A stretch of DNA of 64,000 nucleotides from Puniceicoccaceae bacterium (lineage in GTDB: Bacteria > Verrucomicrobiota > Verrucomicrobiia > Opitutales > Coraliomargaritaceae), in the NCBI GenBank assembly GCA_018402305.1, contig JAGYJE010000004.1, positions 145,082 to 209,081 on the forward strand. The letters run 5' to 3'. The notes under the pieces are model-generated. The model was not told the origin of the DNA, ran no database searches, and saw nothing but the letters and a program-made list of their open reading frames with translations. Both the position numbers and the translations under genes were made by a program. Positions 43,783 through 53,487 of this stretch are shown one piece after another. Positions within the stretch are counted from its first letter, which is position 1; every line of letters begins with the position of its first letter.

Positions 43783-46700
43783 ATGAAGAACGCGTTCAAT
43801 GCCTTTCTGGTACTTCTCGTCTTTACTCCGATCTCAGTTTTCGCGAACGCGGCAGTCTGCGGAAACCCAGAGACACCGACGACTCCACCAGATTGTGACA
43901 CTAATAGCGCTGGTGGTATAAACAAGTTTCACGCTTTTACCGGTAATGTCTGGAGGGATATCACGGACGTAACGCTTCCGGCCTCAGTGGGGCAAAGTCC
44001 TCTAGAATTTGAACGTCTTACTACCAGTCGCTATTTAGGTGGATTGCCTACGCCATTCGGGCCGTCAGGCAGTTGGCGGCACAATTACCTCTGGTATATC
44101 CGAGACGGTGGCACAAACGGAATTGGTGAAGAAATTATCATTGTTGAATATCCTGATGGTAAAAATTGGGAGTTCTCGAAAAGTTCAGCAGGGGCAACTT
44201 TCCTCACCGCAGTTTCTAAAACTCAGGATCGTGTTGAAAAAGTGGGTACTTCGCCGGATCGCTACTATCTCTGGAATCCGGACGGTAGCCGAGTGGAGTT
44301 TATCAAGGAGACAGTAGGCAACGAGACGACGTTTAAGCCAGTAGGAGAATACGACAGGCATAATCTGTTCTACGCTTACACGCTTGATGCCGAGAATCGG
44401 GTGACGCGCGTCACTGATCCTGCCGGGCATTATATTCAGATAAACTACGGCCCGGTCGGTAATTTTTCTACGGCTTATGTCGAATTTAACTATACTGATA
44501 CAAATGCGACGAGCGTGAGTGTGGCCGGTGACTTTAACGAGTGGAATACGCAATCCCATCAGATGGTCAAAACCGGCGATAATTGGAAAGTGACGGTTCC
44601 TGTGCAAGCAGGCTCCTCGGCTGCTGGAAGCACGTGGCAATATAAGTTGGTTATCGATGGTAGCACCTGGATTTCCGATCCGAACAACCCGGAAACATTT
44701 CCGGCCGGAGGCCCTTCCACCGGCAACAATTCCGTGCTGACGGTCGATTATGGCGGCGACGATCTGGATTTTTCTAATAGCGTGCCGGTTCTTTTTGAAA
44801 TCACCGCTCCGGGTGCGTCCAGCGTCTCGGTTGCCGGTAGCTTCAATGGATGGAGCACGACCGCCAATGTCTTCAGTCAAAATGGAGATACCTGGACGGT
44901 GCAGGTTGATCTCGGTCAGGGCGACCACTACTATAAATTCGTCGTCGATGGAAACTGGCAGATCGATGCTTCGAATCCCTTCACTGCTCCGGATGGCTAC
45001 GGTGGAGTCAACTCGCATCTGCTTGTCGGCCCACGCCTCGAAGCGATTACCGATATCCAGACAAGCGACGGAAGGGGTGTCTTTTATCATTATTCAGTCC
45101 ATACTTCGACCGCGACAAATTACGCGGCTCTGGATGCCGTAGATTATCTGGATGGCACGGAATCGAGCTATACATACGTGACACCTTTCACACCGGGCGG
45201 CCGTCCGATTATTGCTTCGGCGGACGACCCGAGGTATCCGGGGGCTGGTTCGCGCATCAGCTACGAATATCAGGATACCGGAGTGGATGGCTTTATCCAC
45301 AAGGAGAAAAGTCTCGTTACTGGGCATATCGCCGTCGCTCTCGAAGCGACTGACGACATCGAGCGAAGAATTGTTTCCGGCCCCCGCGAAGAGCTTCTTG
45401 TTTACAACAATCTCAATTTGACGAGTCGTGGGTTTACCTCGACGGGTTCGACTTCGATGCAAGTCAGTTACTATGCGGGGGGCTTTGGTATGCCGCAGTC
45501 GAAGACGAACAAGAATGGTAACGTCACCAGTCTTGACCGCACTTGGGATTTTGGGGTGGTCAAGAAAACGACACTTCCTGATGGGAGCTACAGAGAGCGC
45601 ACATTTACCAGCAACACCAAGCCCTTTTATGTCGCCACGCAGAAGGATGAGCTGGGGCGCGTCACTTCCTACACGCGGGATTCCAATGGTCGTCCGACAC
45701 GGATCGATCATCCGGATGGGTCCTATGAAACCTTTACCTACAACGCATACGGGCAGACCTTGACGCACCGCCTGAGAAACGGCGGCACGGAAAGTTTTGC
45801 CTATGATAGTGCCGGTCGCATGACCTCACACACAGACGCTCTCGGCAGCGTCACGAACTACACCTATCACTCAGATGGTCGTTTGGCCAGTGAGACCGAC
45901 CCGCTGGGCCGCACAACCAGTTACGAATATAATTTTCGTGGGCAGCAGACCAAAGTGACTTTTGCCGATGGCAACTTCCGCGAGTGGATCTACGATGACT
46001 ATGGTAATGTGCTCTCGGTTAAGGATGAGACCGGTGCGACCACTGCTTACCTCTACGACGAGTATAACCGTAAGACCCACGAAATTGATCCTCTGGGGAA
46101 TGTTACTGAGTATGTTTATACCTCCGGTGCCAGCGGCTGTGGCTCCTGTGGCTTTGCCGAACGCCCGGACCAGATCATTTCGCCGGAAGGCCGGATCACC
46201 GCGTTCACTTACAATGCGGAAGGACAGAAAGTCAGCGAGACCCAGGCATTTGGAACCTCGGTCGAAGCGACCACGACTTACACTTTTGATAACGAAGGTC
46301 GCATGTTGACCCGCACCGATCCGCTCGGAAACACATGGACTTACGCTTATGACAACCGGGGCCGCCGCCTGAGTGAGACGAATCCGCTCGGACACACCAC
46401 GAGTTGGACCTATGATGCCGTCGGCAACCGTCTGACTGAAACTCTACCCGGCCCGGCTGCTTGGACGATGACTTATGATAACATGGATCGGCTTTTGACC
46501 CGCGTGGACCCGCTGAATCATACCAGCAGTATGGCTTACGATCTCGGGGGGAGACTCATCAGCCAGACGGATGCGCTCAATCAGACCACGAGCTATAGCT
46601 ACGATTTGCTGGATCGCCGCTTGCAGACGACTTATCCAGACAGTGCCACGGTCAGCCAGAGCTATGATACGTTGGGTAACGTGCTCACCCGGACAGATGA

Positions 46701-49233
46701 ACTCGGGCGGGTCACCAGCTTCCTCTATGACAATCGCAACCGACTCGTCGTTGTATCGAATAATCTGAACGAGCAATTTGACTACGTCTATGACGCGGCC
46801 GGTCGCCGGACTGCTGAGATGCTCCCCGGCGGTCTCGTGCAACACACTGACTATGACGCCGCAGGGCGCGTCATCGAAGTCACGGTCGCTGATGGCACCG
46901 CAGAAGAAGCGAATACGAGCTACACCTACACGGGTGATGGCAACTTGTTGACCGAGACGGATGCGATGGGCAATGTGATAACTTATGCATATGATGCAAT
47001 GGGGCGAAGCAGCACCGTGACGTCGGCACTCGGCCTCGTGACGACCTACGCTTATGATCTGAACAGTAACCTGACTACGGTCACGCGCCCGGATAGCAGC
47101 CAACTGACCAAGGTTTACGACGCATTGGGCCGGGTGCTGAGTGAGACGGATGCCGCCGGAGATACGATTGCCTATGCTTACATGCCGCGCGGCCAGCTCG
47201 CCTCGATTACGGACTCGCGTAATGCTGTCACCCTGTTCGGATATGACCTGCAGGATCGTCGCACCACCAAGACCTTTGCCAATGGCGCGGTCGAGCAGAC
47301 CAGCTACGATGCGTTGGGCAGGATGACCCGCTTTACCACCGCGCGTGGTGTTTACCGTGATTATACTTACAACAACCGCAATTGGTTGACGGGGGTTACT
47401 TACTCCGACAGCACGCCCGATGTTTCTTATACTTATAACGCAGCCGGCGAGCAGCTCACGGTCAGTAATGCCAATGCCAGCCTGAGCTATACCTACGATG
47501 GGGCAGGCCGCTCCGCCGGAGAGACCCATACGCTGGCGGGCCATCCTCTGGGTGCGCGCAGCTTCGCCCTCCAGCATAACGTGGACTCACGCTTGACCCA
47601 GATCAGCTATCCGGGCAGTGCGGCCCCGCAGGTCAGCTACGGCTATGATCTGCGCGGCAACCTCAACAGCGTGAGCAAGACCGGTTTTTCCGTTGCCTAT
47701 ACGCGCCGCTTGGATGATCGTATCGTCGGCATGAGCTATTCGAACGGAGTGAGTAACGAGCGCAGCTACGATCTCGACGGTCGTCTGACCGAGACGCTCT
47801 ATCGGAAGGGTATTTCGGCTCCCTTTAGCAAGGCGGCCTACACCTTGAACAGCCTCGGCCAGCGCATCAGCGTGGAGCGTGCCAACGGCTACGGCGACAC
47901 TTTCGGCTACGATGCCAAGGATCAGTTGACCGGCATTGACTACGAGGTGCCCACGCCCTCCACCGGTGGCAGCGGGCTCTACTCCGGCAGCTTCGCCTAT
48001 GATGCGATGGGCAACCGGACGAGCGCGAGCACCGGCTTCCGCCCGCTGGAGACTTACTCGGCGAACAACCTGAATCAATACACCTCCGTTTCCTCCTACA
48101 GTGCGGCTCCGGCTTACGATGCGGATGGCAATATGACCTCGGTCGATGGGATCGACCTGACCTGGGATGCGGAAAATCGATTGATCCGCATTGAACCGAT
48201 CTTCCCCGTGGCGGGTGACCATATCGTTGAATATGCCTACGATGCCCTGGGCCGCCGGGTGCGCAAGACGGTGGAGAGTTTCGACGGGACCAACTGGTCG
48301 GAACTCTTCGACACGCACTACACTTACTGGGACTGGAACGTAATCGAGGAACACCGTGACTACAACAGCACTGCTGATGAGACCCGCCGTCTCGTCTGGG
48401 GTGAGGATCTGAGCGGCAGCTTCCAGGGTGCAGGCGGCGTCGGCGGCCTGCTCGTGCAGGAAGTCGGCAGCACCCGCTGGTTCTACCACTACGATGGCAA
48501 TGGCAACGTGACTGAGCTGACGGATAATTCAGGGGGCACGGTGGCGACCTACCGCTACACCGCCTTCGGCGACACCTGGAGCAGTTCCGGCAGCGCCGCT
48601 GCGGCCAACCAGTATCGCTTCAGCACCAAGCCGCTGGATGGCGAAATCGTCAGCGGCGTGAGCGATGCCTTCAGTGATGGGCTCTACTATTACGGCTTCA
48701 GATATTATGATCCGGTTACGGGGCGCTGGCCAAACAGAGACCCCATGGGGGAGTATGGTGGTTTGAATCTTCATGGGTTCGTTCGAAATAACCCAATTGT
48801 CTTTTGGGATTATCTAGGCCTCGAGGAACGACTTAGTAATACTATACGCTACGTGCGAGTCGGAGAATGGGAAGAAGATCCATCTAAGCCCCGAGAGACG
48901 ATATCTCCTTGCAAGCAGTATGGAGACTTGTGCCAGAGGCTTGACAAAGTCTACTTAAGGGCGCGCCAGGAGAAGCGCCAATACAAGGAGGAAAGGCATT
49001 GGGGATACACAGTTATTGCTGAAAGCGGGCTGATTCTAGGGACAGCGACAGCGGCATTTGCAACTAGCGGCTTAGCATGGTGGGCTGGGGCAGCAATTGG
49101 TTATACCTCAGGTAAAGTTATCGAGATTACGCTGAGCAATACCGGTTGGAATGTTAATTACGACAATTACGTTATACTTCCAGATGCATCACCTTACCAA
49201 TACTCGGCTGGAACAGAATGGGTAGATTGCTAA
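43783..49233 (+). CDS. Secreted Rhs/YD-repeat protein with E-set domains and variable C-terminus
   Basis: About 1816 residues. A signal peptide (MKNAFNAFLVLLVFTPISVF-ANA) is followed by a DUF6531-like region (FHAFTGNVWRDITDVTLPAS). Two CBM48/E-set-like domains come near residues 235-325 (SVSVAGDFNEWNTQSHQMVK, WQYKLVIDGSTWISDPNN) and 340-410 (SSVSVAGSFNGWSTTANVFS, HYYKFVVDGNWQIDASNPF). Dozens of YD repeats follow (YDxxGxxxxxTDxxG). The Rhs core end YYGFRYYDPVTGRWPNRDPM, then EYGGLNLHGFVRNNPIVFWD, marks the end of the cage at about residue 1680. The last 130 residues are unlike the core, AT-richer, and contain a hydrophobic, glycine-rich helix (GLILGTATAAFATSGLAWWA): the probable toxin tip. Confidence 0.9.
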   Translation: MKNAFNAFLVLLVFTPISVFANAAVCGNPETPTTPPDCDTNSAGGINKFHAFTGNVWRDITDVTLPASVGQSPLEFERLTTSRYLGGLPTPFGPSGSWRHNYLWYIRDGGTNGIGEEIIIVEYPDGKNWEFSKSSAGATFLTAVSKTQDRVEKVGTSPDRYYLWNPDGSRVEFIKETVGNETTFKPVGEYDRHNLFYAYTLDAENRVTRVTDPAGHYIQINYGPVGNFSTAYVEFNYTDTNATSVSVAGDFNEWNTQSHQMVKTGDNWKVTVPVQAGSSAAGSTWQYKLVIDGSTWISDPNNPETFPAGGPSTGNNSVLTVDYGGDDLDFSNSVPVLFEITAPGASSVSVAGSFNGWSTTANVFSQNGDTWTVQVDLGQGDHYYKFVVDGNWQIDASNPFTAPDGYGGVNSHLLVGPRLEAITDIQTSDGRGVFYHYSVHTSTATNYAALDAVDYLDGTESSYTYVTPFTPGGRPIIASADDPRYPGAGSRISYEYQDTGVDGFIHKEKSLVTGHIAVALEATDDIERRIVSGPREELLVYNNLNLTSRGFTSTGSTSMQVSYYAGGFGMPQSKTNKNGNVTSLDRTWDFGVVKKTTLPDGSYRERTFTSNTKPFYVATQKDELGRVTSYTRDSNGRPTRIDHPDGSYETFTYNAYGQTLTHRLRNGGTESFAYDSAGRMTSHTDALGSVTNYTYHSDGRLASETDPLGRTTSYEYNFRGQQTKVTFADGNFREWIYDDYGNVLSVKDETGATTAYLYDEYNRKTHEIDPLGNVTEYVYTSGASGCGSCGFAERPDQIISPEGRITAFTYNAEGQKVSETQAFGTSVEATTTYTFDNEGRMLTRTDPLGNTWTYAYDNRGRRLSETNPLGHTTSWTYDAVGNRLTETLPGPAAWTMTYDNMDRLLTRVDPLNHTSSMAYDLGGRLISQTDALNQTTSYSYDLLDRRLQTTYPDSATVSQSYDTLGNVLTRTDELGRVTSFLYDNRNRLVVVSNNLNEQFDYVYDAAGRRTAEMLPGGLVQHTDYDAAGRVIEVTVADGTAEEANTSYTYTGDGNLLTETDAMGNVITYAYDAMGRSSTVTSALGLVTTYAYDLNSNLTTVTRPDSSQLTKVYDALGRVLSETDAAGDTIAYAYMPRGQLASITDSRNAVTLFGYDLQDRRTTKTFANGAVEQTSYDALGRMTRFTTARGVYRDYTYNNRNWLTGVTYSDSTPDVSYTYNAAGEQLTVSNANASLSYTYDGAGRSAGETHTLAGHPLGARSFALQHNVDSRLTQISYPGSAAPQVSYGYDLRGNLNSVSKTGFSVAYTRRLDDRIVGMSYSNGVSNERSYDLDGRLTETLYRKGISAPFSKAAYTLNSLGQRISVERANGYGDTFGYDAKDQLTGIDYEVPTPSTGGSGLYSGSFAYDAMGNRTSASTGFRPLETYSANNLNQYTSVSSYSAAPAYDADGNMTSVDGIDLTWDAENRLIRIEPIFPVAGDHIVEYAYDALGRRVRKTVESFDGTNWSELFDTHYTYWDWNVIEEHRDYNSTADETRRLVWGEDLSGSFQGAGGVGGLLVQEVGSTRWFYHYDGNGNVTELTDNSGGTVATYRYTAFGDTWSSSGSAAAANQYRFSTKPLDGEIVSGVSDAFSDGLYYYGFRYYDPVTGRWPNRDPMGEYGGLNLHGFVRNNPIVFWDYLGLEERLSNTIRYVRVGEWEEDPSKPRETISPCKQYGDLCQRLDKVYLRARQEKRQYKEERHWGYTVIAESGLILGTATAAFATSGLAWWAGAAIGYTSGKVIEITLSNTGWNVNYDNYVILPDASPYQYSAGTEWVDC

Positions 49234-49252
49234 TGCTGTATAGATCTGGTCC

Positions 49253-49621
49253 ATGAATACAAAAAAAATGTTATTTAACATAGCGCTGTTAGTAGCACTG
49301 GCCGTAGGCCTAAGAATTATTGGCATGTTGTTTTTCTTTGTAGATGGTGAAATCCTAATGCGAGGGGAGACCCACCAGAGAATCGTTGAGCGGTTCGGCG
49401 AGCCTGATGGGTTTGGTGTTGAGCCGAACAACGAGACAACTTGGATATGGTATGAAGACCTGTCTGCTGGGTTAAAGGGTTTTTTTTACTCAGGGCGCGT
49501 TGAGATGAAGTTAAAAAACGAGAAATTAGTGAGCGTAATCTTCAACACTGGAGTCAACGAAACGGAGGCCGAGAGGACTCCGATGGGGTCAAGCGTAGAA
49601 AATAAACATCCTAATCTTTAA
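49253..49621 (+). CDS. Candidate immunity protein, membrane-anchored, 122 aa
   Basis: Begins 19 bases after the Rhs stop. The N-terminal hydrophobic helix FNIALLVALAVGLRIIGMLF is followed by a small domain, GETHQRIVERFGEPDGFGVE, TTWIWYEDLSAGLKGFFYSG and RVEMKLKNEKLVSVIFNTGV. The pattern loosely resembles BamE/SmpA-type folds. Position and AT-rich base use, matching the Rhs tip, make it the natural immunity candidate if the tip is a membrane toxin. That role is inferred. Confidence 0.6.
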   Translation: MNTKKMLFNIALLVALAVGLRIIGMLFFFVDGEILMRGETHQRIVERFGEPDGFGVEPNNETTWIWYEDLSAGLKGFFYSGRVEMKLKNEKLVSVIFNTGVNETEAERTPMGSSVENKHPNL

Positions 49622-49730
49622 GCGTTATTCGTGGCATCAACGAAACAACGCCCCGCCCGGCAATCCGAAAGCGCAACTTCCAATCGACCGCCCCCGACCA
49701 CCCCGCCGCCGCGCTAACCCGTTTTGCAGG

Positions 49731-49993
49731 AACGAAAAAGATGACATGGGAGGAGTTGTCAGGCGCGAGTAATCGCTAAACTGAGACTTCTTACCATGAA
49801 AAATCAGAACCAACAACCCACTCCCGGTATGACCCAATGACATAGGTTACAAGTTACACAAGGACATCGGTAACACATAAATGGCGTTTATGCCATGGAA
49901 AGAAACCGAACCGATGACCGAAAAAGAGGCGAAGCAAAGATGACATGGGAGGAGTTGCAGACGGTGAGGAATCACTAGACTGCCATTTCGACC
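49731..49993. repeat. Duplicated IS110 leader and dispersed GGACATCGGTAAC repeat
   Basis: GATGACATGGGAGGAGTTG occurs at 49740-49758 and again at 49941-49959. Each copy is followed by a GTGAGGAATC-like string and a MKRNKK/MKNQNQ-like start (49796 and 49994). The first copy is a truncated leader. Between them is ACACAAGGACATCGGTAAC with the hairpin ATGGCGTTTATGCCAT (49855-49900), also found at 58714-58810 and 55520-55541. The upstream noncoding end is where IS110 elements can encode a guide RNA. Confidence 0.65.
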
Positions 49994-51139
49994 ATGAAAC
50001 GTAATAAAAAACTCACTCCCACATCACATTCACAGACTGAAGCCACCGCCGAAGTCATCAAGCTCGGAATCGACATTCATAAATCGAAGTATGTCGCGAT
50101 CCGCCAGATTGACAATCAACCGCCTCAATCCCCTCAATCGTTTACCCCTGACGAGTTTCTCGTTTGGGTGCAGCGGCAACGCCTGCTGGCTAAGCGTGTG
50201 GTCAGCTGCTACGAAGCGGGCTGCTTTGGTTTTGTTCTCCATCGAAAGCTTGAAGAAGTTGGCGTAGAAAACTTCGTGGTACGTCCGCGCAACTGGGACG
50301 AATACGGTTCTGCCGTGAAGACAGATGCGCGTGATGCACGAGAACTATGCGGTCATCTGGATCGTTACCTTGCTGGCAATGACCGGGCCCTGTGCGTGGT
50401 TCGTGTTCCGAGCCTGGAGCAGGAGCAAGAGCGTAGCCTCAGTCGCCAGCGAGAGACTTTAGCTAAGGAACGAAAACGACTCCAAAACGTGGGCACTAGC
50501 TCAGGTCTCTATCACGGAGTCGATGTGCCTTCGAACTGGTGGAAGCCTAAAGTCTTTGCAAAGCTGTGTGCGGAGATTCCAGACTTCCTCAAGCGTATCC
50601 TAGAGCCTTTTCAGCAAGTGCTTGAAGTCATTGATAAGCAACTGCGGGAGACCACTGCTCGTGAGGAACGCAAGGCGAACCGAAAGATACCGGTAGGTTT
50701 AGGTGCGCTAACCGCTTCGATCTTAGATCAAGAGTTTGTTGATTACACTCGCTTCAACAATCGGGGGCAGGTTTCCAGTTTTACCGGACTATGCCCTGGG
50801 GAATCTTCGAGCGGCAATAAGCGACAACAAGGAAGCATCAACAAGCACGGGAATCCACGCATACGACATATGTTGCTAGAAGCCGTCTGGCGAATGATCC
50901 AGTTTCAACCCGATTACAAACCAATCAAGCACTGGAAAACACGACAGGCCAATGAACCCTTTGGGGCGGCTAAGAAAAAGAAAATGGCCGTGGCAATCGC
51001 TCGGCAGTTTGCGGTCGATTGGTGGCGCATCCAAACTGGACGGATACAACCGGAGGACGTTGGATTGAAGATCGATTTTCCTTCTGCCTATTCAACTAGA
51101 GCTTTACGCGAAGGACGCGTCTCGAAAGTTTACGCTTAA
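49994..51139 (+). CDS. IS110-family transposase
   Basis: 381 residues, intact. The N-terminal DEDD nuclease domain starts LGIDIHKSKYVAIRQI (Asp27), with VRPRNWDEYGSAVKTDARDA then RELC. The C-terminal transposase_20 domain has VGLGALTASILDQEFVDYTR, FNNRGQVSSFTGLCPGESSS, INKHGNPRIRHMLLEAVW and the catalytic serine region typical of IS110 recombinases. Members insert without terminal inverted repeats and use a structured noncoding RNA from an element end to choose targets. Element ends were not determined. Confidence 0.93.
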   Translation: MKRNKKLTPTSHSQTEATAEVIKLGIDIHKSKYVAIRQIDNQPPQSPQSFTPDEFLVWVQRQRLLAKRVVSCYEAGCFGFVLHRKLEEVGVENFVVRPRNWDEYGSAVKTDARDARELCGHLDRYLAGNDRALCVVRVPSLEQEQERSLSRQRETLAKERKRLQNVGTSSGLYHGVDVPSNWWKPKVFAKLCAEIPDFLKRILEPFQQVLEVIDKQLRETTAREERKANRKIPVGLGALTASILDQEFVDYTRFNNRGQVSSFTGLCPGESSSGNKRQQGSINKHGNPRIRHMLLEAVWRMIQFQPDYKPIKHWKTRQANEPFGAAKKKKMAVAIARQFAVDWWRIQTGRIQPEDVGLKIDFPSAYSTRALREGRVSKVYA

Positions 51140-51446
51140 TTTGAAAGACTTAACTTAGAAACACTTTTTATCACTTTGGAGCGGAGGGCCTGCGCGGACT
51201 GACCCCGGGATCTTTTGATGATCCGACACAAAGATTGTGCGGCCCTTTACTCCTCCTCGCCTGATTGTATAGATCACCTTGCACTGTTATTTGTAACATG
51301 TGCGGATAGCAGGTTATGCATGGTTTAAAGCCGATTGCCTCTGCCGGAGGAGACGTTTACCAAATCACTTTTCAATGAAAGAACTTAGAAAATCAGCACT
51401 ATGAAATAAAACATTCTAAACCGTCTTGACAATATTTCCCATAGCA
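51140..51446. other. 3' noncoding flank of the IS110 element
   Basis: About 300 bases without a gene. It contains CCCCGGGATCTTTTGATGATCCGACAC and other local inverted pairs (GGATC...GATCC near 51209-51228) that could fold. It is a second candidate location for the element's noncoding RNA. No other feature. Confidence 0.4.
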
Positions 51447-51643
51447 GGGGTCGCTTCGTAAAAATTAAAATTACCAACTCTCTGGCTCAGCCCAGGGCAG
51501 GATGCCCTGGCTCCGTTTGGGGGGCACCTCGCCGAGAATATCGACAATCAATGGAGCAAAAGGAGCAGCGGCATCTTGCCGGTGGGGAGGATTTTTGAAG
51601 GCTGACGTAGCGCGGCAGCGCGGAGATGGTGTGCCGATAGGCG
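51447..51643. repeat. Dispersed repeat X, copy 1 (full)
   Basis: Starts GGGGTCGCTTCGTAAAAATT, then AAAATTACCAACTCTCTGG, the hairpin CCCAGGGCAGGATGCCCTGG, CACCTCGCCGAGAATATCGA, GGAGCAGCGGCATCTTGCCG (another hairpin) and GTAGCGCGGCAGCGCGGAGA. Copies recur at 54591, 55553, 58828 (short), 60704 and 63556, with head-only fragments at 56737 and 60683. Confidence 0.9.
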
Positions 51644-51697
51644 TGCCCCGAAGGGGTGACTGACGCGGGTGCCCTTTGGGCGCGGAGGGCAATGGGG

Positions 51698-52696
51698 TCA
51701 GTCCAATTTACCATGTTTTCCCGCCAACCTGCCGTTCAAGGCGAGAAGACGGTCAAGGGTGTGCGAGCCAATGAATCCGGACTTCGGCCCTTCGATAAAC
51801 TCTGGGCGGTGAGTGCGTCGAACCGCGAGCTCAGTCGAGTCGCGCAGCCGGTGAGGAGTATTTTCATAGGTTTGATGCTTGATGAATGATAAATGATGGC
51901 GGATGTCCGCCCCTGCCAATTCTGCGATCAACTCGACCATCTCCCGAATCGTATGCCGCTCGCCACTCCCCAGGTCGAATCGGTGCAGCCCTATCCCATG
52001 GTCGGCCCCGCAGGCAATCAGGTCTGCAATGAAATCGTCGATATAGATCCAGTCCCGCAGACTGTTGCCCGATCCGAAGGTCGCTTTCTCGCCCGCTTTA
52101 AGTGTGCGAGCGGCGTAGCTCAGCACATTATTCGGATCGTCCCCCGGCCCATAGACCTGAAAGACCTTGGCAATGGTGATGCTCTGCGGATAGACGGCAG
52201 AAAGCGCCTCGACCCAGCGGGTGGCGGCCACTTTGGAAACGACGTAAGGGTTTTCCTGAAAGGCGGGAATGGCTCCGAGATGATCCTTGTAGTAGGTCTT
52301 GGCATAGACGATGCGCGGGACGGACTGACCTTGATTCACCCGCTGCAGAAATGCCTGCATAAGGGTGGCGGTGCCCATGACATTAACCCGCACACAGAGC
52401 GGCCATTGCCGGGTCGCGGCTTTCACCCCTGCTGCGGCCAGGTGGTAGAGCAGATCGACGTTTTCGAAAGGCAAGTCCGCGACCGACGCGGGATCCGTCA
52501 AATCCGCAGCATAGAACTGAAACTCAGGATGCCTGGCAAAGTTGAAGTCGCCCGCTCGCAAGTCGACGCCGATCACGCGATGGCCGGCTTCAAGAAAGCG
52601 GGCCGCCAGCTTTTGGCCGACGAAACCGGAGACGCCTGTGATGAGCACGCGTGAGCGTGCGGATGGCGGATGAGTGATAGCGGAGGACGAATGCAC
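51698..52696 (-). CDS. NAD-dependent epimerase/dehydratase
   Basis: An extended short-chain dehydrogenase of about 332 residues. VLITGVSGFVGQKLAARFLE is the glycine-rich NAD site. VDLLYHLAAAGVKAATRQW, the catalytic Y-x3-K in NPYVVSKVAATRWVEALS, KVFQVYGPGDDPNNVLSYA and LRDWIYIDDFIADLIACGA follow. It probably acts on a nucleotide sugar. The first codon is GTG and the start is uncertain. The last residues (LAGKHGKLD) are encoded by a GGGGTCAGTCCAATTTACC repeat, so the natural C-terminus may have been replaced. Confidence 0.85.
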   Translation of the reverse strand: MHSSSAITHPPSARSRVLITGVSGFVGQKLAARFLEAGHRVIGVDLRAGDFNFARHPEFQFYAADLTDPASVADLPFENVDLLYHLAAAGVKAATRQWPLCVRVNVMGTATLMQAFLQRVNQGQSVPRIVYAKTYYKDHLGAIPAFQENPYVVSKVAATRWVEALSAVYPQSITIAKVFQVYGPGDDPNNVLSYAARTLKAGEKATFGSGNSLRDWIYIDDFIADLIACGADHGIGLHRFDLGSGERHTIREMVELIAELAGADIRHHLSFIKHQTYENTPHRLRDSTELAVRRTHRPEFIEGPKSGFIGSHTLDRLLALNGRLAGKHGKLD

Positions 52697-52963
52697 TTTT
52701 TTACAAATCGGAGATTTTTGATGGCGGATTTCTTCAGCGTTGTTGGGGCCCGCTAATCTGCGCTAATGTTACGCTAATAGGGGCACGCTGGCGCGTTTAA
52801 TGACGGATGCTTTTAGTCCCGCCGGAGGGGAACGAACGAAGTGAGTCGGGTAATGATCCATGATGGCTGATTTTTCCAGCGTTGCTGGGGACCGCTAATC
52901 TGCGCTGATTGGGCGCTTATGGTTTACACGCTGCGCGTGGGATGAGTGAAACCCGATTTGGGA
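52697..52963. repeat. Two copies of repeat U
   Basis: 52719-52785 (GATGGCGGATTTCTTCAGCG, CCCGCTAATCTGCGCTAAT) and 52858-52915 (GATGGCTGATTTTTCCAGCG, GACCGCTAATCTGCGCTGAT) are related copies. A third copy at 58110-58160 lies inside a gene. No coding frame seen. Confidence 0.7.
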
Positions 52964-53257
52964 TCACTTTAAATCAGATGCGGCATCTTGAGCAAAATGC
53001 AAGATTCGGCGCACGGATACAAAGTTCGCTGATTCATCATAGATGAAGTAAATAGCGTATGGAAAACGCTCGGTCATTGCCATCCGATGAGGCCGCAATC
53101 TAATTCGGAAAGCTAAGGGGCTCCTGCGAATGCGGGCGAATTCGGCATCTACGCTGCGCACGAACTCGCTCCCTAGTCCTGGAACTTTTTCCTCATAGAA
53201 GTCAAATGCTTCGACTAGGTCGGCCTCGGCCTGGGAACTGACGATAAATTCAGTCAC
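52964..53257 (-). CDS. RelE/ParE-family toxin
   Basis: 97 residues: FIVSSQAEADLVEAFDFYEE, KVPGLGSEFVRSVDAEFARI, RRSPLAFRIRLRPHRMAMTE, RFPYAIYFIYDESANFVSVR, RILHFAQD. This is the ParE layout with the basic R-RFPYAIYF strand. Start overlaps the antitoxin stop by 4 bases. Confidence 0.9.
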   Translation of the reverse strand: MTEFIVSSQAEADLVEAFDFYEEKVPGLGSEFVRSVDAEFARIRRSPLAFRIRLRPHRMAMTERFPYAIYFIYDESANFVSVRRILHFAQDAASDLK

Positions 53258-53487
53258 TTAACCCGTGATATGAGCCGATCTTTCACATCGGTCCAGGGAC
53301 TCCCTTCCCTAGGATTGTCATGGTAGGCGGCGGCGCTTTCATCAAGGGCTTGACTATGCCAGTCCGGCAACGGCAGCCTTGAATTATCCCGAACGTCATC
53401 CCGCACGTCATCCCAAAGGGCTTCAACAAGTAGAAGTTTTTCCGGGACGCTTAGTTGGTAAATTTCAGGTATGTCTGCGATTTTCAT
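53254..53487 (-). CDS. Addiction-module antitoxin (RHH-less, putative)
   Basis: 77 residues, MKIADIPEIYQLSVPEKLLL then VEALWDDVRD and DWHSQALDESAAAYHDNPRE, the short acidic form that pairs with ParE toxins (addiction module protein family). Overlaps the toxin, antitoxin first. Confidence 0.88.
   Translation of the reverse strand: MKIADIPEIYQLSVPEKLLLVEALWDDVRDDVRDNSRLPLPDWHSQALDESAAAYHDNPREGSPWTDVKDRLISRVK

Noticed and set aside
44185..48489. Several long minus-strand frames opposite the Rhs gene
   Set aside because: They arise from the repetitive YD-repeat codons; peptides are low-complexity and lack domains.
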